The notes: a model not told the origin generated them from the letters alone. Shown: positions 25,424 to 34,252, numbered from the stretch's first letter. The stretch is 64,000 nt of DNA from Haliovirga abyssi (GCF_030295325.1 NZ_AP027059.1:186001-250000), one strand, 5' to 3'. Numbers and translations: made by a program.

Positions 25424-26719
25424 ATGAATACTTTAGTAATAGCATTAATAATATTTTTAGTTACATATTTATTTATTATTACAGAATGGATACCAGCTTC
25501 TACCGCAGCATTTTTAGGTGGAATTGCAATGGTGGGGACAAGAGTTTTAACTCAAGAAGAGGCATTTCATTCAATTGATTTAGGTGTAATATTTTTATTA
25601 ACAGGAATGATGATGATTGTATTTGTTATGTCAGAAACAGGAGTCTTTCAATGGGTAGCCATAAAAATAGCACAGTTAGTAAAAGGAGAACCATTTGCAT
25701 TAATGGCTGTTTTATCAATTGTTACAGCGGTATTTTCTGCATTTTTAGATAATGTAACAACAGTTCTATTAATAGCTCCAGTTTCAATTTTACTTGCAGA
25801 GCAGTTAGAGCTTGATGCAGTACCATTTCTTATTACAGAAGCAATAGCATCAAATATTGGTGGAACAGCTACATTAATAGGTGACCCTCCAAATATTTTG
25901 ATAGGAACTGCGGCACATATATCATTTAATGACTTTTTAATACAATTAGGACCAGTAATATTATTAAATTTGGTATTTTTAGTTATAACTTTATGGTTTT
26001 TATTTGGAAAAAATATGCATGTATCGAGAGATTTAAAAGCAAAAATTATGGAATTAGATTCAAGCAGAGCAATTAAAGATAAAAAAATGTTAAAATTTAG
26101 TTTAGTTGTAATGGGATTAGTTATATTAGGATTTTTGACTCATCCATTTACAGGATTAGAACCAGCAGTAATAGCAATGACAGGTGGAATTATATTAATA
26201 GTTTTATCAGGAAAACATCCAGAAGAGATATATAAAGAAGCTGAATGGGATACACTGTTTTTCTTTATGGGATTATTTATGTTAGTAGACGGAGTAGTGA
26301 AAGTAGGATTATTAAAAATAATGGCAGATAGAGCGTTAGCATTGACAGGAGGAGATTTAGGTGTAACATCTATGTTGATTTTATGGCTTTCAGGAATAGC
26401 TTCAGCAGTTGTAAATAATATACCTTATACAGCTACAATGATTCCTATGATAAAAGAGATAATACCTCAAATTGCAGCACATAGCACTGTTCCGCTAAAA
26501 GATATAGGATACGCTTTATGGTGGGCATTGGCATTGGGAGCATGTCTTGGAGGAAATGGAACATTGGTAGGAGCATCAGCAAATGTAGTAGCAGCAGGAA
26601 TAGCAACAAAAAGTGGAAAGCCAATATCATTTATGAGATTTACAAAATATGGAGCTATAATAACATTAGAATCTTTAGTGGTAAGTAGTGTTTATATATT
26701 AATAAGATATATTAAATAA
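25424..26719 (+). CDS. ArsB/NhaD/SLC13-type ion transporter
   Basis: The 431-residue protein has about eleven hydrophobic segments and belongs to the ion transporter superfamily (CitMHS/ArsB/NhaD). The halves share the characteristic re-entrant motifs: SAFLDNVTTVLLIAPV with TATLIGDPPNILIG in the first, and SAVVNNIPYTATMIPM with GGNGTLVGASANVVAAGIA in the second. Substrate could be Na+/H+, arsenite, or a dicarboxylate; sequence alone does not decide. It is co-transcribed with the EIIA-CBS protein at 24496 and followed by a terminator. Confidence 0.88.
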   Translation: MNTLVIALIIFLVTYLFIITEWIPASTAAFLGGIAMVGTRVLTQEEAFHSIDLGVIFLLTGMMMIVFVMSETGVFQWVAIKIAQLVKGEPFALMAVLSIVTAVFSAFLDNVTTVLLIAPVSILLAEQLELDAVPFLITEAIASNIGGTATLIGDPPNILIGTAAHISFNDFLIQLGPVILLNLVFLVITLWFLFGKNMHVSRDLKAKIMELDSSRAIKDKKMLKFSLVVMGLVILGFLTHPFTGLEPAVIAMTGGIILIVLSGKHPEEIYKEAEWDTLFFFMGLFMLVDGVVKVGLLKIMADRALALTGGDLGVTSMLILWLSGIASAVVNNIPYTATMIPMIKEIIPQIAAHSTVPLKDIGYALWWALALGACLGGNGTLVGASANVVAAGIATKSGKPISFMRFTKYGAIITLESLVVSSVYILIRYIK

Positions 26720-26757
26720 TTTAGATTTAAAAAGAGTAGTTTAATAATTATAATAAG

Positions 26758-26807
26758 CCCTATATAATCAACAGATAAAAAGTTGAATTATATAGGGTGT
26801 TTGTTTT
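26758..26807 (+). terminator. Rho-independent terminator after the transporter
   Basis: CCCTATATAATCAAC at 26758-26772 pairs with GTTGAATTATATAGGG at 26782-26797 with one bulged base, followed by a T-rich stretch. Confidence 0.85.
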
Positions 26808-26842
26808 TATAGTTATTTAAATTTATGATAAAAGTAATTATA

Positions 26843-26871
26843 GTGACATTTTTATAAAAATATAGTAAAAT
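26843..26871 (+). promoter_or_regulatory. Probable promoter of the rseP-type gene
   Basis: GTGACA (26843-26848) and TAAAAT (26866-26871) have a 17-base spacer, about 37 bases before the ATG. Confidence 0.6.
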
Positions 26872-26908
26872 ATATATAATAAAAAATACAGACAAATAGG
26901 AGGGTTTT

Positions 26909-27928
26909 ATGGTTTATTTATTAATAACTTTATTAATGCTTACATTAATAGCATTTGTTCATGAATTAGGTCATTTTACTATGGCAAAATTTTTTAAAGT
27001 TCCTGTTTCAGAATTTTCATTGGGGATGGGGCCAAAACTGTTTAGCAAAAAAAAGAATGAAACAGTTTATAGCCTTAGAGCGTTACCAATAGGTGGTTTT
27101 GTAAATATTGATGGAATGGAACCAGATAATGAGATGGAAAATGGATTTAACACAAAAAAGCCATATCAAAAATTTATAATATTAGTAGCAGGTGTATTTA
27201 TGAATTTTGTGTTAGCGTATATTATATTGTTTTTTATGGCAATATTTATTGGAGAATTAAAGCCTAATAATAATCCAATAGTGGGGAATGTATCAAAAGA
27301 TTCTTCTGTGTATTCGACATTAAAAAAAGGCGATAGAATTATATCTATTGATAATGAAAAAGTTGAAACTTGGGATGATATAATAAAAAAATTATCTATA
27401 AAAAAAAGTGATGTTAATTTAATAATAAGTAGAAATAATAAAATTATAAAAATAAAAGGCAAAATGAAATATAATGAAAATGCAAAACGATATTTATTAG
27501 GTATATCTGGAGATGTTATTAATGTTAAATATGGAATTGGACAAAGTTTTATAAAGGCAGGAGATAATTTTATAAAAGTTTTTGATTTGACTTTTAAAGG
27601 ATTAAAAATGTTAGTAGCAGGAAAAGTAAAATCTAATGAAATCGCAGGACCAGTAGGAGTTGTGAAAGTTGTAAAAACTTTTTCAGCTTGGGGAGTATCT
27701 TCATTAATATTTTTAATAGCACTTTTATCGGTGAATATAGGAATAGTCAATCTTTTTCCTTTGCCGGCTTTAGATGGTGGAAGAATAATCTTTGTAATTT
27801 TAGAAGGATTAGGAATGAAAGTAAATAGAACTGTTGAAGAAAATATTCATAAAGTAGGATTTATATTACTATTAAGTTTGATAGTGTTATTAACTTTTAA
27901 TGATATAAAAAATATTTTTATAAAATAA
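26909..27928 (+). CDS. rseP: Site-2 intramembrane metalloprotease, RseP family
   Basis: RseP-type site-2 proteases cleave transmembrane segments of anti-sigma factors and remnant signal peptides. The zinc site HELGH is at 18-22 in the first membrane segment. The PGxG-like ALPIGGFVNIDGM motif, one PDZ domain (about residues 125-190, around KKGDRIISIDNEKVETWDDI) and the LFPLPALDGGRI segment follow in the usual order. At 339 residues it is the single-PDZ form. GGAGGG precedes the ATG. dxr and bamA, frequent neighbours, are not present. Confidence 0.93.
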   Translation: MVYLLITLLMLTLIAFVHELGHFTMAKFFKVPVSEFSLGMGPKLFSKKKNETVYSLRALPIGGFVNIDGMEPDNEMENGFNTKKPYQKFIILVAGVFMNFVLAYIILFFMAIFIGELKPNNNPIVGNVSKDSSVYSTLKKGDRIISIDNEKVETWDDIIKKLSIKKSDVNLIISRNNKIIKIKGKMKYNENAKRYLLGISGDVINVKYGIGQSFIKAGDNFIKVFDLTFKGLKMLVAGKVKSNEIAGPVGVVKVVKTFSAWGVSSLIFLIALLSVNIGIVNLFPLPALDGGRIIFVILEGLGMKVNRTVEENIHKVGFILLLSLIVLLTFNDIKNIFIK

Positions 27929-27937
27929 GTAGAAATT

Positions 27938-28036
27938 ATGGAACTGAAAAATTTAGAAAAAATATTTAAAACTTTTTCTGATAAAACAAGAATAAGAATA
28001 TTAAATATATTTTTTAAAGGTGGAAAATTTAGATAA
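27938..28036 (+). pseudogene. Remnant of an ArsR/SmtB-type regulator, N-terminal 32 codons
   Basis: An ATG at 27938 opens a 32-codon frame that reads LEKIFKTFSDKTRIRILNIFF, the first helices of the ArsR winged-helix family. The frame stops at 28034-28036, exactly where the dispersed AGGGGCAATTCATGAATTGCC palindrome begins, and the recognition helix and wing are missing. No good ribosome site is seen. I read it as a gene broken by repeat insertion or deletion. Confidence 0.65.
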
Positions 28037-28065
28037 ATAGGGGCAATTCATGAATTGCCATTACG
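28037..28065. repeat. GGCAATTCATGAATTGCC palindrome, copy 1
   Basis: A perfect 18-bp palindrome lies at 28042-28059, flanked by AATAGG and ATTACG. A second, longer copy lies at 52479-52506. It abuts the truncated ArsR frame. Confidence 0.75.
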
Positions 28066-28138
28066 GTTGTCGGAATGTGTCTGTATCTACCCGAAAAAAA
28101 CAAAATAAATACAAACAAAATGAAAAAAGGAGAAAAAG

Positions 28139-29860
28139 ATGAAAAAAATAATATTAGCAGTTTATATGATGGTAGGAATTGTTGCTTTTGGAGAAATTGT
28201 ATGGGTGAAGACAGATAAAATAACAGAGGATAGTGCTAAAATAATATTCGAAACAGATAAAAATGAAATTGGATATATAAATGGGTTAAAAATAGATGAA
28301 GTTCCAAAAAAATCTCACTATTTTTATTTGGATAATCTAGTACCTAATTCTTTAAATAAAGTTTTAATAAAAGCAGATGAAGATATAAAAACAATAGAAA
28401 TAAAAACAACAATAAAAAATATAGATTATTCAAAAACACCAGATTTTTTGAATAATGCGATATTTTATGAAATTTTTGTAAGGGCATTTGCAGATTCAAA
28501 TAATGATGGAATTGGAGATTTAAATGGAATAACAGAAAATTTAGATTATATAAAATCTTTGGGAGTTAATGGAATTTGGCTTATGCCAATAAATTCTAGT
28601 CCAAGTTATCACGGATATGATGTGACAGATTATTATTCTATTAATAAAGAATATGGAGATTTAGATGATTTTAAAAATTTAATAAAAGAAGCGCATAAAA
28701 AAGGGATAAAAATTTTAATGGATTTAGTATTAAATCACACATCTTCAAAACATCCATATTTTAAATTGGCAAGAAAATCTAAAAAGGCACCATATAGAGA
28801 TTGGTACGTGTGGAATGACAAACCCAAAAGTAGTGAATGGTATAAAAATAATGATGGAGAATTTTACTATTCTGCATTTTGGAGTGAAATGCCTGATTTG
28901 AATTATCATAATCCATTAGTGGTATCAGAAGCTAAAAATATATCTGATTATTGGCTAAATATGGGGGTAGATGGATTCAGATTAGATGCAGCAAAACATA
29001 TAGACGATACAGATAGTAAATTTACTCATGAGTTTTGGTACAGCTGGAGAAAAAGTATAAAAAATACAAATAAAAATGCAATAATAGTAGCTGAAAATTG
29101 GACTAACTCTAACGAAATAGCTCCATATTATAAAGAATTTGATATGAATTTTAATTTTGATTTAAGCAAAATGATGATAGATACAATTTCTAGAAAAAAA
29201 GATATGGGATTAGTAGATTTTATTAATGGAATATATAAAGAGTATAAAATGCAAAATCCAAATTTTGTAGATGCTCCATTTTTGACAAATCATGATATGA
29301 AAAGAATTATGAACCATTTTATAATAAAAAAATATAGAGACTTACAAATGAAACAAATTTCAACTATGTTATTTACTATGGGTGGAGTTCCTTTTATATA
29401 TTATGGTGAAGAGATAGGTCAAAGAGGAAATAAACCAGATGAGCATATTAGAGAGCCTTTTGACTGGTATAAAAATATGACAGGGCAATATATGGCAAAA
29501 TGGATAACTCCAAAAGATATTAAAGCAGATGATGGGGTATCTGTAGAAGAAGAAAAAGATATAAAATCTTCTTTGTTAAACCATTATAAAAAAATGATAA
29601 AATTAAGAAATAAATATAAAGTGTTAAGGAATTACAATATATCTTCGATAAACTTAAAGGAGAGAAAAATATATGGATATATTAAAAGTGATAATAAAGA
29701 AAAAATAATAATTTTATTTAATTTTGGGAGAAAAAATGCCGAAATTAAATTAGAAGATCTATTTAAGGAAAACGAATGTTATGATCTGTACAACAATAAA
29801 AAATTAATTAAAAAGGTAGAAATTCCAAAATATGGGTTTGCTATTTTAAAAAAGGAGTGA
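28139..29860 (+). CDS. Secreted GH13 alpha-amylase-family enzyme
   Basis: A signal peptide (KKIILAVYMMVGIVAFG, cleavage about residue 18) leads to an N-terminal beta domain and then a (beta/alpha)8 barrel starting FYEIFVRAFADSNNDGIGDLNG. Catalytic residues of the GH13 clan are in place: D283 in GFRLDAAKH, E319 in AENWT and D386 in TNHD. A C-terminal beta domain ends the 573-residue protein. It likely hydrolyses alpha-glucans in the periplasm or outside the cell; exact specificity (amylase, maltodextrin glucosidase or transferase) is open. It has an AAGGAG site, and its stop lies two bases before the hisC start. Confidence 0.92.
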   Translation: MKKIILAVYMMVGIVAFGEIVWVKTDKITEDSAKIIFETDKNEIGYINGLKIDEVPKKSHYFYLDNLVPNSLNKVLIKADEDIKTIEIKTTIKNIDYSKTPDFLNNAIFYEIFVRAFADSNNDGIGDLNGITENLDYIKSLGVNGIWLMPINSSPSYHGYDVTDYYSINKEYGDLDDFKNLIKEAHKKGIKILMDLVLNHTSSKHPYFKLARKSKKAPYRDWYVWNDKPKSSEWYKNNDGEFYYSAFWSEMPDLNYHNPLVVSEAKNISDYWLNMGVDGFRLDAAKHIDDTDSKFTHEFWYSWRKSIKNTNKNAIIVAENWTNSNEIAPYYKEFDMNFNFDLSKMMIDTISRKKDMGLVDFINGIYKEYKMQNPNFVDAPFLTNHDMKRIMNHFIIKKYRDLQMKQISTMLFTMGGVPFIYYGEEIGQRGNKPDEHIREPFDWYKNMTGQYMAKWITPKDIKADDGVSVEEEKDIKSSLLNHYKKMIKLRNKYKVLRNYNISSINLKERKIYGYIKSDNKEKIIILFNFGRKNAEIKLEDLFKENECYDLYNNKKLIKKVEIPKYGFAILKKE

Positions 29861-29862
29861 CG

Positions 29863-30936
29863 ATGTTGAAAAAATTAGTAAATGAGAATATAAAAAATTT
29901 AGAACCATATAAAGTTCCAGATTTAGATTATAATATAAAATTAGATGCAAATGAAAATCCTTATCCAATGCCTGAATTTTTAGGTGAAAACATAAAAATA
30001 GATATGGAAAAAGAGATTTTTAATGCTTTGTGGAATTATTATCCTGATGCACAATCTAAGGATTTAAGAGAAGAGCTAGCAAAAAAATTAAAATTAAAAA
30101 AAGAAAATATTATATTAGGTAATGGCTCTGATGAATTGATTTTAAATTTAATGTTGACTTATGTTTCAAAAGGTAAAAAGGTTTTAATTCATACTCCTAC
30201 ATTTGCTATGTATAAAATAACTACGCAAATAGTAAATGGTGAAGTAATAGAAGTGCCGTTAAATAGTGAAGATTTCTCTATAAATAAAGATGAAATGATA
30301 AAAAATGTTATAAAAGATGATGTAGCTATGACATTTATAACTTATCCAAATAATCCAACTGGAAATTTATTTGAAGAAAAATCTATAATTGAGATAATAG
30401 AAAAAGCAAAAGGATTAGTAGTTATTGATGAAGCTTATAGTGAATTTGCAGGTAAAAGTTTTGTAGATAAAGTATCAAAATATGAGAATATAGCTATACT
30501 TAGGACATTTTCAAAAGCATATGGTATAGCAGGTCTAAGAATAGGATATATGGTAGCAAGTGAAGAGGTAATAAATGAAGTGAATAAAGTGAGGTTGCCA
30601 TATAATATAAATAAAATAACCCAAATAATTGCATTAAAAGTTTTGAAAAATAGTGAGAATATGAAAAAAATAGTAAAAGATATTTTAGAAGAAAGAGAAA
30701 GAATGGAAAAAGAATTATCTGAAATAACAGAAATAAAATTATATAAATCTGATTCAAATGCACTGTTTTTTAAGACAGAAAAAGCAGAAATTATATTTAG
30801 TAAAATGTTAGAAAATAAGATATTAATAAGAAGATTTAAAGGAGATTTGAAAAATTTTATAAGGATTTCAATAGGTAGAAGAGATGAGAATGATAAAGTT
30901 TTAAATATAATAAAAGAGTTGTTTGGAAAAAATTAA
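29863..30936 (+). CDS. hisC: Histidinol-phosphate aminotransferase
   Basis: This class I/II PLP aminotransferase is 357 residues from the ATG at 29863. That ATG sits five bases after AAGGAG; an in-frame GTG at 29857 overlaps the site. Signatures are KLDANENPYPMP near the start, GNGSDELI, FITYPNNPTGN, VVIDEAYSEF and the Schiff-base lysine K218 in RTFSKAYGIAGLRIGY. These are HisC features. Other his genes are absent here, and HisC-like enzymes can act on other substrates. It follows the amylase gene closely, an unexpected pairing. Confidence 0.88.
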   Translation: MLKKLVNENIKNLEPYKVPDLDYNIKLDANENPYPMPEFLGENIKIDMEKEIFNALWNYYPDAQSKDLREELAKKLKLKKENIILGNGSDELILNLMLTYVSKGKKVLIHTPTFAMYKITTQIVNGEVIEVPLNSEDFSINKDEMIKNVIKDDVAMTFITYPNNPTGNLFEEKSIIEIIEKAKGLVVIDEAYSEFAGKSFVDKVSKYENIAILRTFSKAYGIAGLRIGYMVASEEVINEVNKVRLPYNINKITQIIALKVLKNSENMKKIVKDILEERERMEKELSEITEIKLYKSDSNALFFKTEKAEIIFSKMLENKILIRRFKGDLKNFIRISIGRRDENDKVLNIIKELFGKN

Positions 30937-30957
30937 GGAATGAATTAGGAACATCTT

Positions 30958-31020
30958 AAAATAAACATAACAAAAGGATGACAGTTATTATAATTGTCAT
31001 CCTTTTGTTATGTTTATTTT
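30958..31020. terminator. Bidirectional terminator between convergent hisC and Rpn gene
   Basis: A stem of about 30 bp with one wobble: AAAATAAACATAACAAAAGG (30958-30977) runs on into GATGACA and is matched by TGTCATCC continuing to TTTATTTT ending at 31020. T runs exist on both strands, which serves the two converging genes. Confidence 0.9.
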
Positions 31021-31035
31021 TTGTAAAGTTTAGTC

Positions 31036-31953
31036 TTATTTTTTTAAATTTAAAATCTCTGTCTCGCTCAGACCAGTTATTTTAGAGATCATTTCTAAAG
31101 ATAATCCATTTTTTAATGCTTCTTTTGCTGTGTTTTCAATACCCTTTTCAATACCCTGTTCAATGCCTTGTTCAATACCCTGTTCAATACCTTGTTCAAT
31201 GCCCTGTTCAATACCTTTCTCAATGCCCTTTTTAATTCCTTTAGCAAATCCCTTTTTTTCAGCTGTTTTTATTGCAGCTTCTTCATCTCTTAGCCATTTT
31301 AATCTTGCTTCATAACTTTCTCGTTCTTCATAATTTAATGACATATCATCTAACAATTCTACTGCTTTTTTTATACTTTCTACTTCTGCTAACTCTTTTG
31401 GTAATCTATTTTTATCATATCCTTCTGCTTTTTTTAAAAAATTAACCCATCTATCTAACATTGTACTCATCTTTTCATCATACTTTTCTAATTCTATAAA
31501 ATGTATCTCTAAATGGTCTATAAATTCTTTTCCACTTTCACTATTTATTATCTTATATATATTATGATATTTTTCTTCATCTAAACATCTAAAATTTAAT
31601 ATATTTATACTTATAGTTTTCTTTAAATTATCATAATTTACGCCAGCAGACAACTGTCCTGAGTACAATCTAGCCCAATAATATAAAGCTCTTTTATCAA
31701 AATATTCTTGATCAATTACTTGCATCTCTATATTATACCATTGCCCTCTTTGATCTGTTGCTTTTATATCCAATATAGACAATTTGTCATTTCTGAAATT
31801 TTTATCATTATATGGATTTTTTAATTCTAACTCTTTCACTTGATCTTCTTCTGATACTATTGAATTTATTAAATCTATTAATAATTTTTTGTTTGACTCT
31901 GTCCCAAATAATTTTTTGAACGCAAAATCTACCCTTGGATTTATTCTACACAT
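31036..31953 (-). CDS. Rpn-family PD-(D/E)XK nuclease (putative transposase family)
   Basis: The 305-residue product starts CRINPRVDFAFKKLFG, the signature of Rpn/PDDEXK_2 proteins. The nuclease core is in LDIKATDQRGQWYNIEMQ, giving the D...ExQ/K residues, followed by DKRALYYWARLYSGQL. Rpn proteins promote RecA-independent recombination in E. coli. Residues about 242-278 are a run of I-E-Q/K-G tetrapeptides, encoded by 12-bp DNA repeats. A TAGGAGG site precedes the ATG on the - strand. It is the only clear gene on that strand and often occurs as a mobile multi-copy family. Confidence 0.9.
   Translation of the reverse strand: MCRINPRVDFAFKKLFGTESNKKLLIDLINSIVSEEDQVKELELKNPYNDKNFRNDKLSILDIKATDQRGQWYNIEMQVIDQEYFDKRALYYWARLYSGQLSAGVNYDNLKKTISINILNFRCLDEEKYHNIYKIINSESGKEFIDHLEIHFIELEKYDEKMSTMLDRWVNFLKKAEGYDKNRLPKELAEVESIKKAVELLDDMSLNYEERESYEARLKWLRDEEAAIKTAEKKGFAKGIKKGIEKGIEQGIEQGIEQGIEQGIEQGIEKGIENTAKEALKNGLSLEMISKITGLSETEILNLKK
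31133..31243 (-). repeat. 12-bp tandem repeat inside the Rpn gene
   Basis: About nine 12-bp units of the GAATACCCTGTT / CAATGCCCTGTT type encode repeated IEQG or IEKG. Such a run can gain or lose units in frame. Confidence 0.85.
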
Positions 31954-31987
31954 AATAACCTCCTAGATTGTTTTATCTTACAATAGA

Positions 31988-31996
31988 ATTATAACA
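31988..31996 (-). promoter_or_regulatory. Probable extended -10 promoter of the Rpn gene
   Basis: Read on the - strand, TGTTATAAT matches TGnTATAAT, about 35 bases before the start codon at 31953. No convincing -35 is present. Confidence 0.45.
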
Positions 31997-32051
31997 TATT
32001 TTATATACAATTAAAATTATTTTTTATGATTTTTAAAGGAAAAAATAGAAA

Positions 32052-32080
32052 TTGAAGTATAACATTATATGAGATAATAA
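32052..32080 (+). promoter_or_regulatory. Probable promoter at the head of the chemosensory cluster
   Basis: TTGAAG (32052-32057) and TAATAA (32075-32080) with a 17-base spacer, 32 bases before the first receiver gene. Confidence 0.55.
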
Positions 32081-32112
32081 AAAAATATATAAAATTAAGA
32101 GGGGGAATAATA

Positions 32113-32502
32113 ATGAAATTTTTAGTTGTGGAGGATGATTTTGTTAGTAGAAATTTATTAGTAAGGTATTTAAGAAAATATGGAGAATCTGATGTAGCGG
32201 TTAATGGTAGAGAAGGGCTTGATATATATAAGCTTGAAGTTGAAGAAAAAAGGAGTTACGATCTAATTTTTTTAGATATAATGACTCCTGAGATGGATGG
32301 AATGGAATTTTTAGAAGAGATAAGAAAATTTGAAAAAGAAAAAGGGATACTTGGAATGAATGGAGCAAAGATTGTTATGACAACAGCATTAGGCGATATG
32401 GATCATGTGAAAAAAGCATTTAGGTATCAGGTAGAAAGTTACCTGATAAAACCAATTGAAGTATCGAAAATTGAAGAAATTATAAAAGGAATAACAGAAT
32501 AG
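32113..32502 (+). CDS. Stand-alone response regulator receiver
   Basis: The 129-residue protein is a single receiver domain. The acidic pocket is E7-D8-D9 and the phospho-acceptor is D55 in LIFLDIMTPEMDG. The switch threonine lies in MTTALG and the conserved lysine in YLIKPI. It has no output domain. It has a GAGGGGG site and lies 11 bases before the PAS/HD-GYP gene, so it may pass signals to that enzyme or act as a phosphate sink. Confidence 0.93.
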   Translation: MKFLVVEDDFVSRNLLVRYLRKYGESDVAVNGREGLDIYKLEVEEKRSYDLIFLDIMTPEMDGMEFLEEIRKFEKEKGILGMNGAKIVMTTALGDMDHVKKAFRYQVESYLIKPIEVSKIEEIIKGITE

Positions 32503-32513
32503 GAGAAGAAAAT

Positions 32514-33851
32514 ATGAAAAATTATTTTGATGATATAGAAGATAAAAATGAAGTTCAAAAATATTTAATAGGTACAATTGAGAATAATTTTGAAATTGTG
32601 ATTATAACTAATAATGATGGGGTGATTAGTTATATTAGTAAAAGCGGGGAAAACTATACAGGATATGAGTTAATAGATATAGAAGAAAAATCTATTTTTG
32701 ATTTTATAAAAGGCAAAACTATACGAGATAAATTTTTGAAAAAGAGTTTAAATAAAACAAGTGTTGAATTCAAATTAAAAAAAAGAGGTATAAGAAATTT
32801 TAAAATTACAATTTATAAAATAGAGACTAATAAATATATATGGTATTTTACAGATATAACTATGGAAGTAAAAAAAATAGAAACAATTTTAGAAAGTTTA
32901 TCATTGAGAAATATAATATATAATATTATGGAAGAATTTATTTTTAGTTTTCAAATATTAGTGGGAGATAAACTAACATCTCTTTACGAAGTAAACAGTT
33001 CATTAGAAAAAGTATTAGGATACAATAGAGAAGAATTATATAAAAAGAAAGTTGTTGATATAATAAAATGTGACTTTAATAAGATGATATCTAAATTATA
33101 TAGTGAAAAACAATTCACAGAAGAAACTTTATTAATCAAAAGTAATGGAGATGAGTTACCTATAAAGGCGAAGTTTATATTATTAGAAGGTTATGAACCC
33201 AAAACAGTTGTTGTAATCGCACGAGATATCTCTGTAGAGAAAGAAGTTAAGAGTTTATTATTAGAAAATATAAAAAACAATGACATAATGGTTGATAATA
33301 TAGTAGAAACAATGTCGAAAATCGTAGAAAAAAGGGACCCTTATACTGTTGGACATCAAAAATCTGTTTCAGAAATATCTGTGAAAATAGGAAAAGAGAT
33401 GGGATTTTCAAAAGATAGATTAAGAGGATTGGAAATAGCTGGAATTTTGCATGATTTAGGAAAAGTAGCTATTCCAATAGAAATATTAACTAAACCAGGA
33501 AAACTAATGGAAGAGGAATTTAACTTGATAAAAAAACATTCTGAAATTGGATATGATATATTAAAAGATATAAAATTTCCTTGGGAAATAGCAGAGTTTG
33601 TATTACAACATCATGAAAGAATTAATGGAAGTGGATACCCTTTAGGGTTAAAAGGAGATAATATTTCATTAGAAAGTAAAATATTAGCAGTAGCAGATGT
33701 GATTGATGCTATGGCATCTCATAGGCCGTATAGAGCAGCTTTAGGATTAAAATCTGCTATGGAAGAAATAGAGGGGAAAAAGGGAATTTTATATGATGAG
33801 AGAGTTGTGAATTCTGCAATAAAAGTTTTGGGAAAAGGGGAAAAATTATGA
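32514..33851 (+). CDS. PAS-domain HD-GYP cyclic-di-GMP phosphodiesterase
   Basis: Two PAS-like sensor domains occupy about residues 20-120 and 135-245 (VISYISKSGENYTGYELIDI, and SLEKVLGYNREELYKKKVVD). A full HD-GYP domain follows at about 255-440 with H313-D314 in LHDLGK, HHERINGSGYP giving G374-Y375-P376, and ADVIDAMASHRPYR. HD-GYP enzymes hydrolyse cyclic di-GMP. No membrane segment is seen, so it is cytoplasmic. The stop overlaps the next receiver gene by four bases. Receivers on both sides suggest control by phosphorylation. Confidence 0.92.
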   Translation: MKNYFDDIEDKNEVQKYLIGTIENNFEIVIITNNDGVISYISKSGENYTGYELIDIEEKSIFDFIKGKTIRDKFLKKSLNKTSVEFKLKKRGIRNFKITIYKIETNKYIWYFTDITMEVKKIETILESLSLRNIIYNIMEEFIFSFQILVGDKLTSLYEVNSSLEKVLGYNREELYKKKVVDIIKCDFNKMISKLYSEKQFTEETLLIKSNGDELPIKAKFILLEGYEPKTVVVIARDISVEKEVKSLLLENIKNNDIMVDNIVETMSKIVEKRDPYTVGHQKSVSEISVKIGKEMGFSKDRLRGLEIAGILHDLGKVAIPIEILTKPGKLMEEEFNLIKKHSEIGYDILKDIKFPWEIAEFVLQHHERINGSGYPLGLKGDNISLESKILAVADVIDAMASHRPYRAALGLKSAMEEIEGKKGILYDERVVNSAIKVLGKGEKL

Positions 33852-34240
33852 AAAAAATATTAGTTGTAGATGATGATTATTTAAGTAAAAATCTTTTGAG
33901 TAGAATATTTAAAGGAAGTTTTATAGTCGAAGGAGCTTCAAATGGAAAAGAAGCTATTGAGAAATTTAGAAGAGAAAATTATGATATTGTATTTTTAGAT
34001 ATAATGATGCCGTTGATGACAGGGATGGAGGTTCTTAAAAAAATTAGAGAATATGAAAAAGAAAAAAAAGTAATTGAATCAGAGAAATCAGTAATAATAA
34101 TAGTGACAGCATTAGGCGAAATAGAAAACATAGAAACAGCATATGAAATGGGATGTGATTTGTATTTGAAAAAACCAATTACAATAAAAAATTTAAGAGA
34201 AAAATTAGGAGAATTAGGGATTGAGTTAAAAAAAATATAG
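33848..34240 (+). CDS. Stand-alone response regulator receiver
   Basis: The 130-residue single receiver has the acidic triad D8-D9-D10 and phospho-acceptor D51 in IVFLDIMMPLMTGM. It contains VTALGE and the lysine in YLKKPI. It resembles the receiver at 32113 more than CheY. It overlaps the HD-GYP gene by ATGA and is therefore translationally coupled to it. Confidence 0.92.
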   Translation: MKKILVVDDDYLSKNLLSRIFKGSFIVEGASNGKEAIEKFRRENYDIVFLDIMMPLMTGMEVLKKIREYEKEKKVIESEKSVIIIVTALGEIENIETAYEMGCDLYLKKPITIKNLREKLGELGIELKKI

Positions 34241-34252
34241 GAGGATATAAAT

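Noticed and set aside
31133-31243. Regular 12-bp repeats considered as a CRISPR-like array
   Set aside because: Units are contiguous without spacers and stay in frame within the Rpn gene, so they are a coding tandem repeat.
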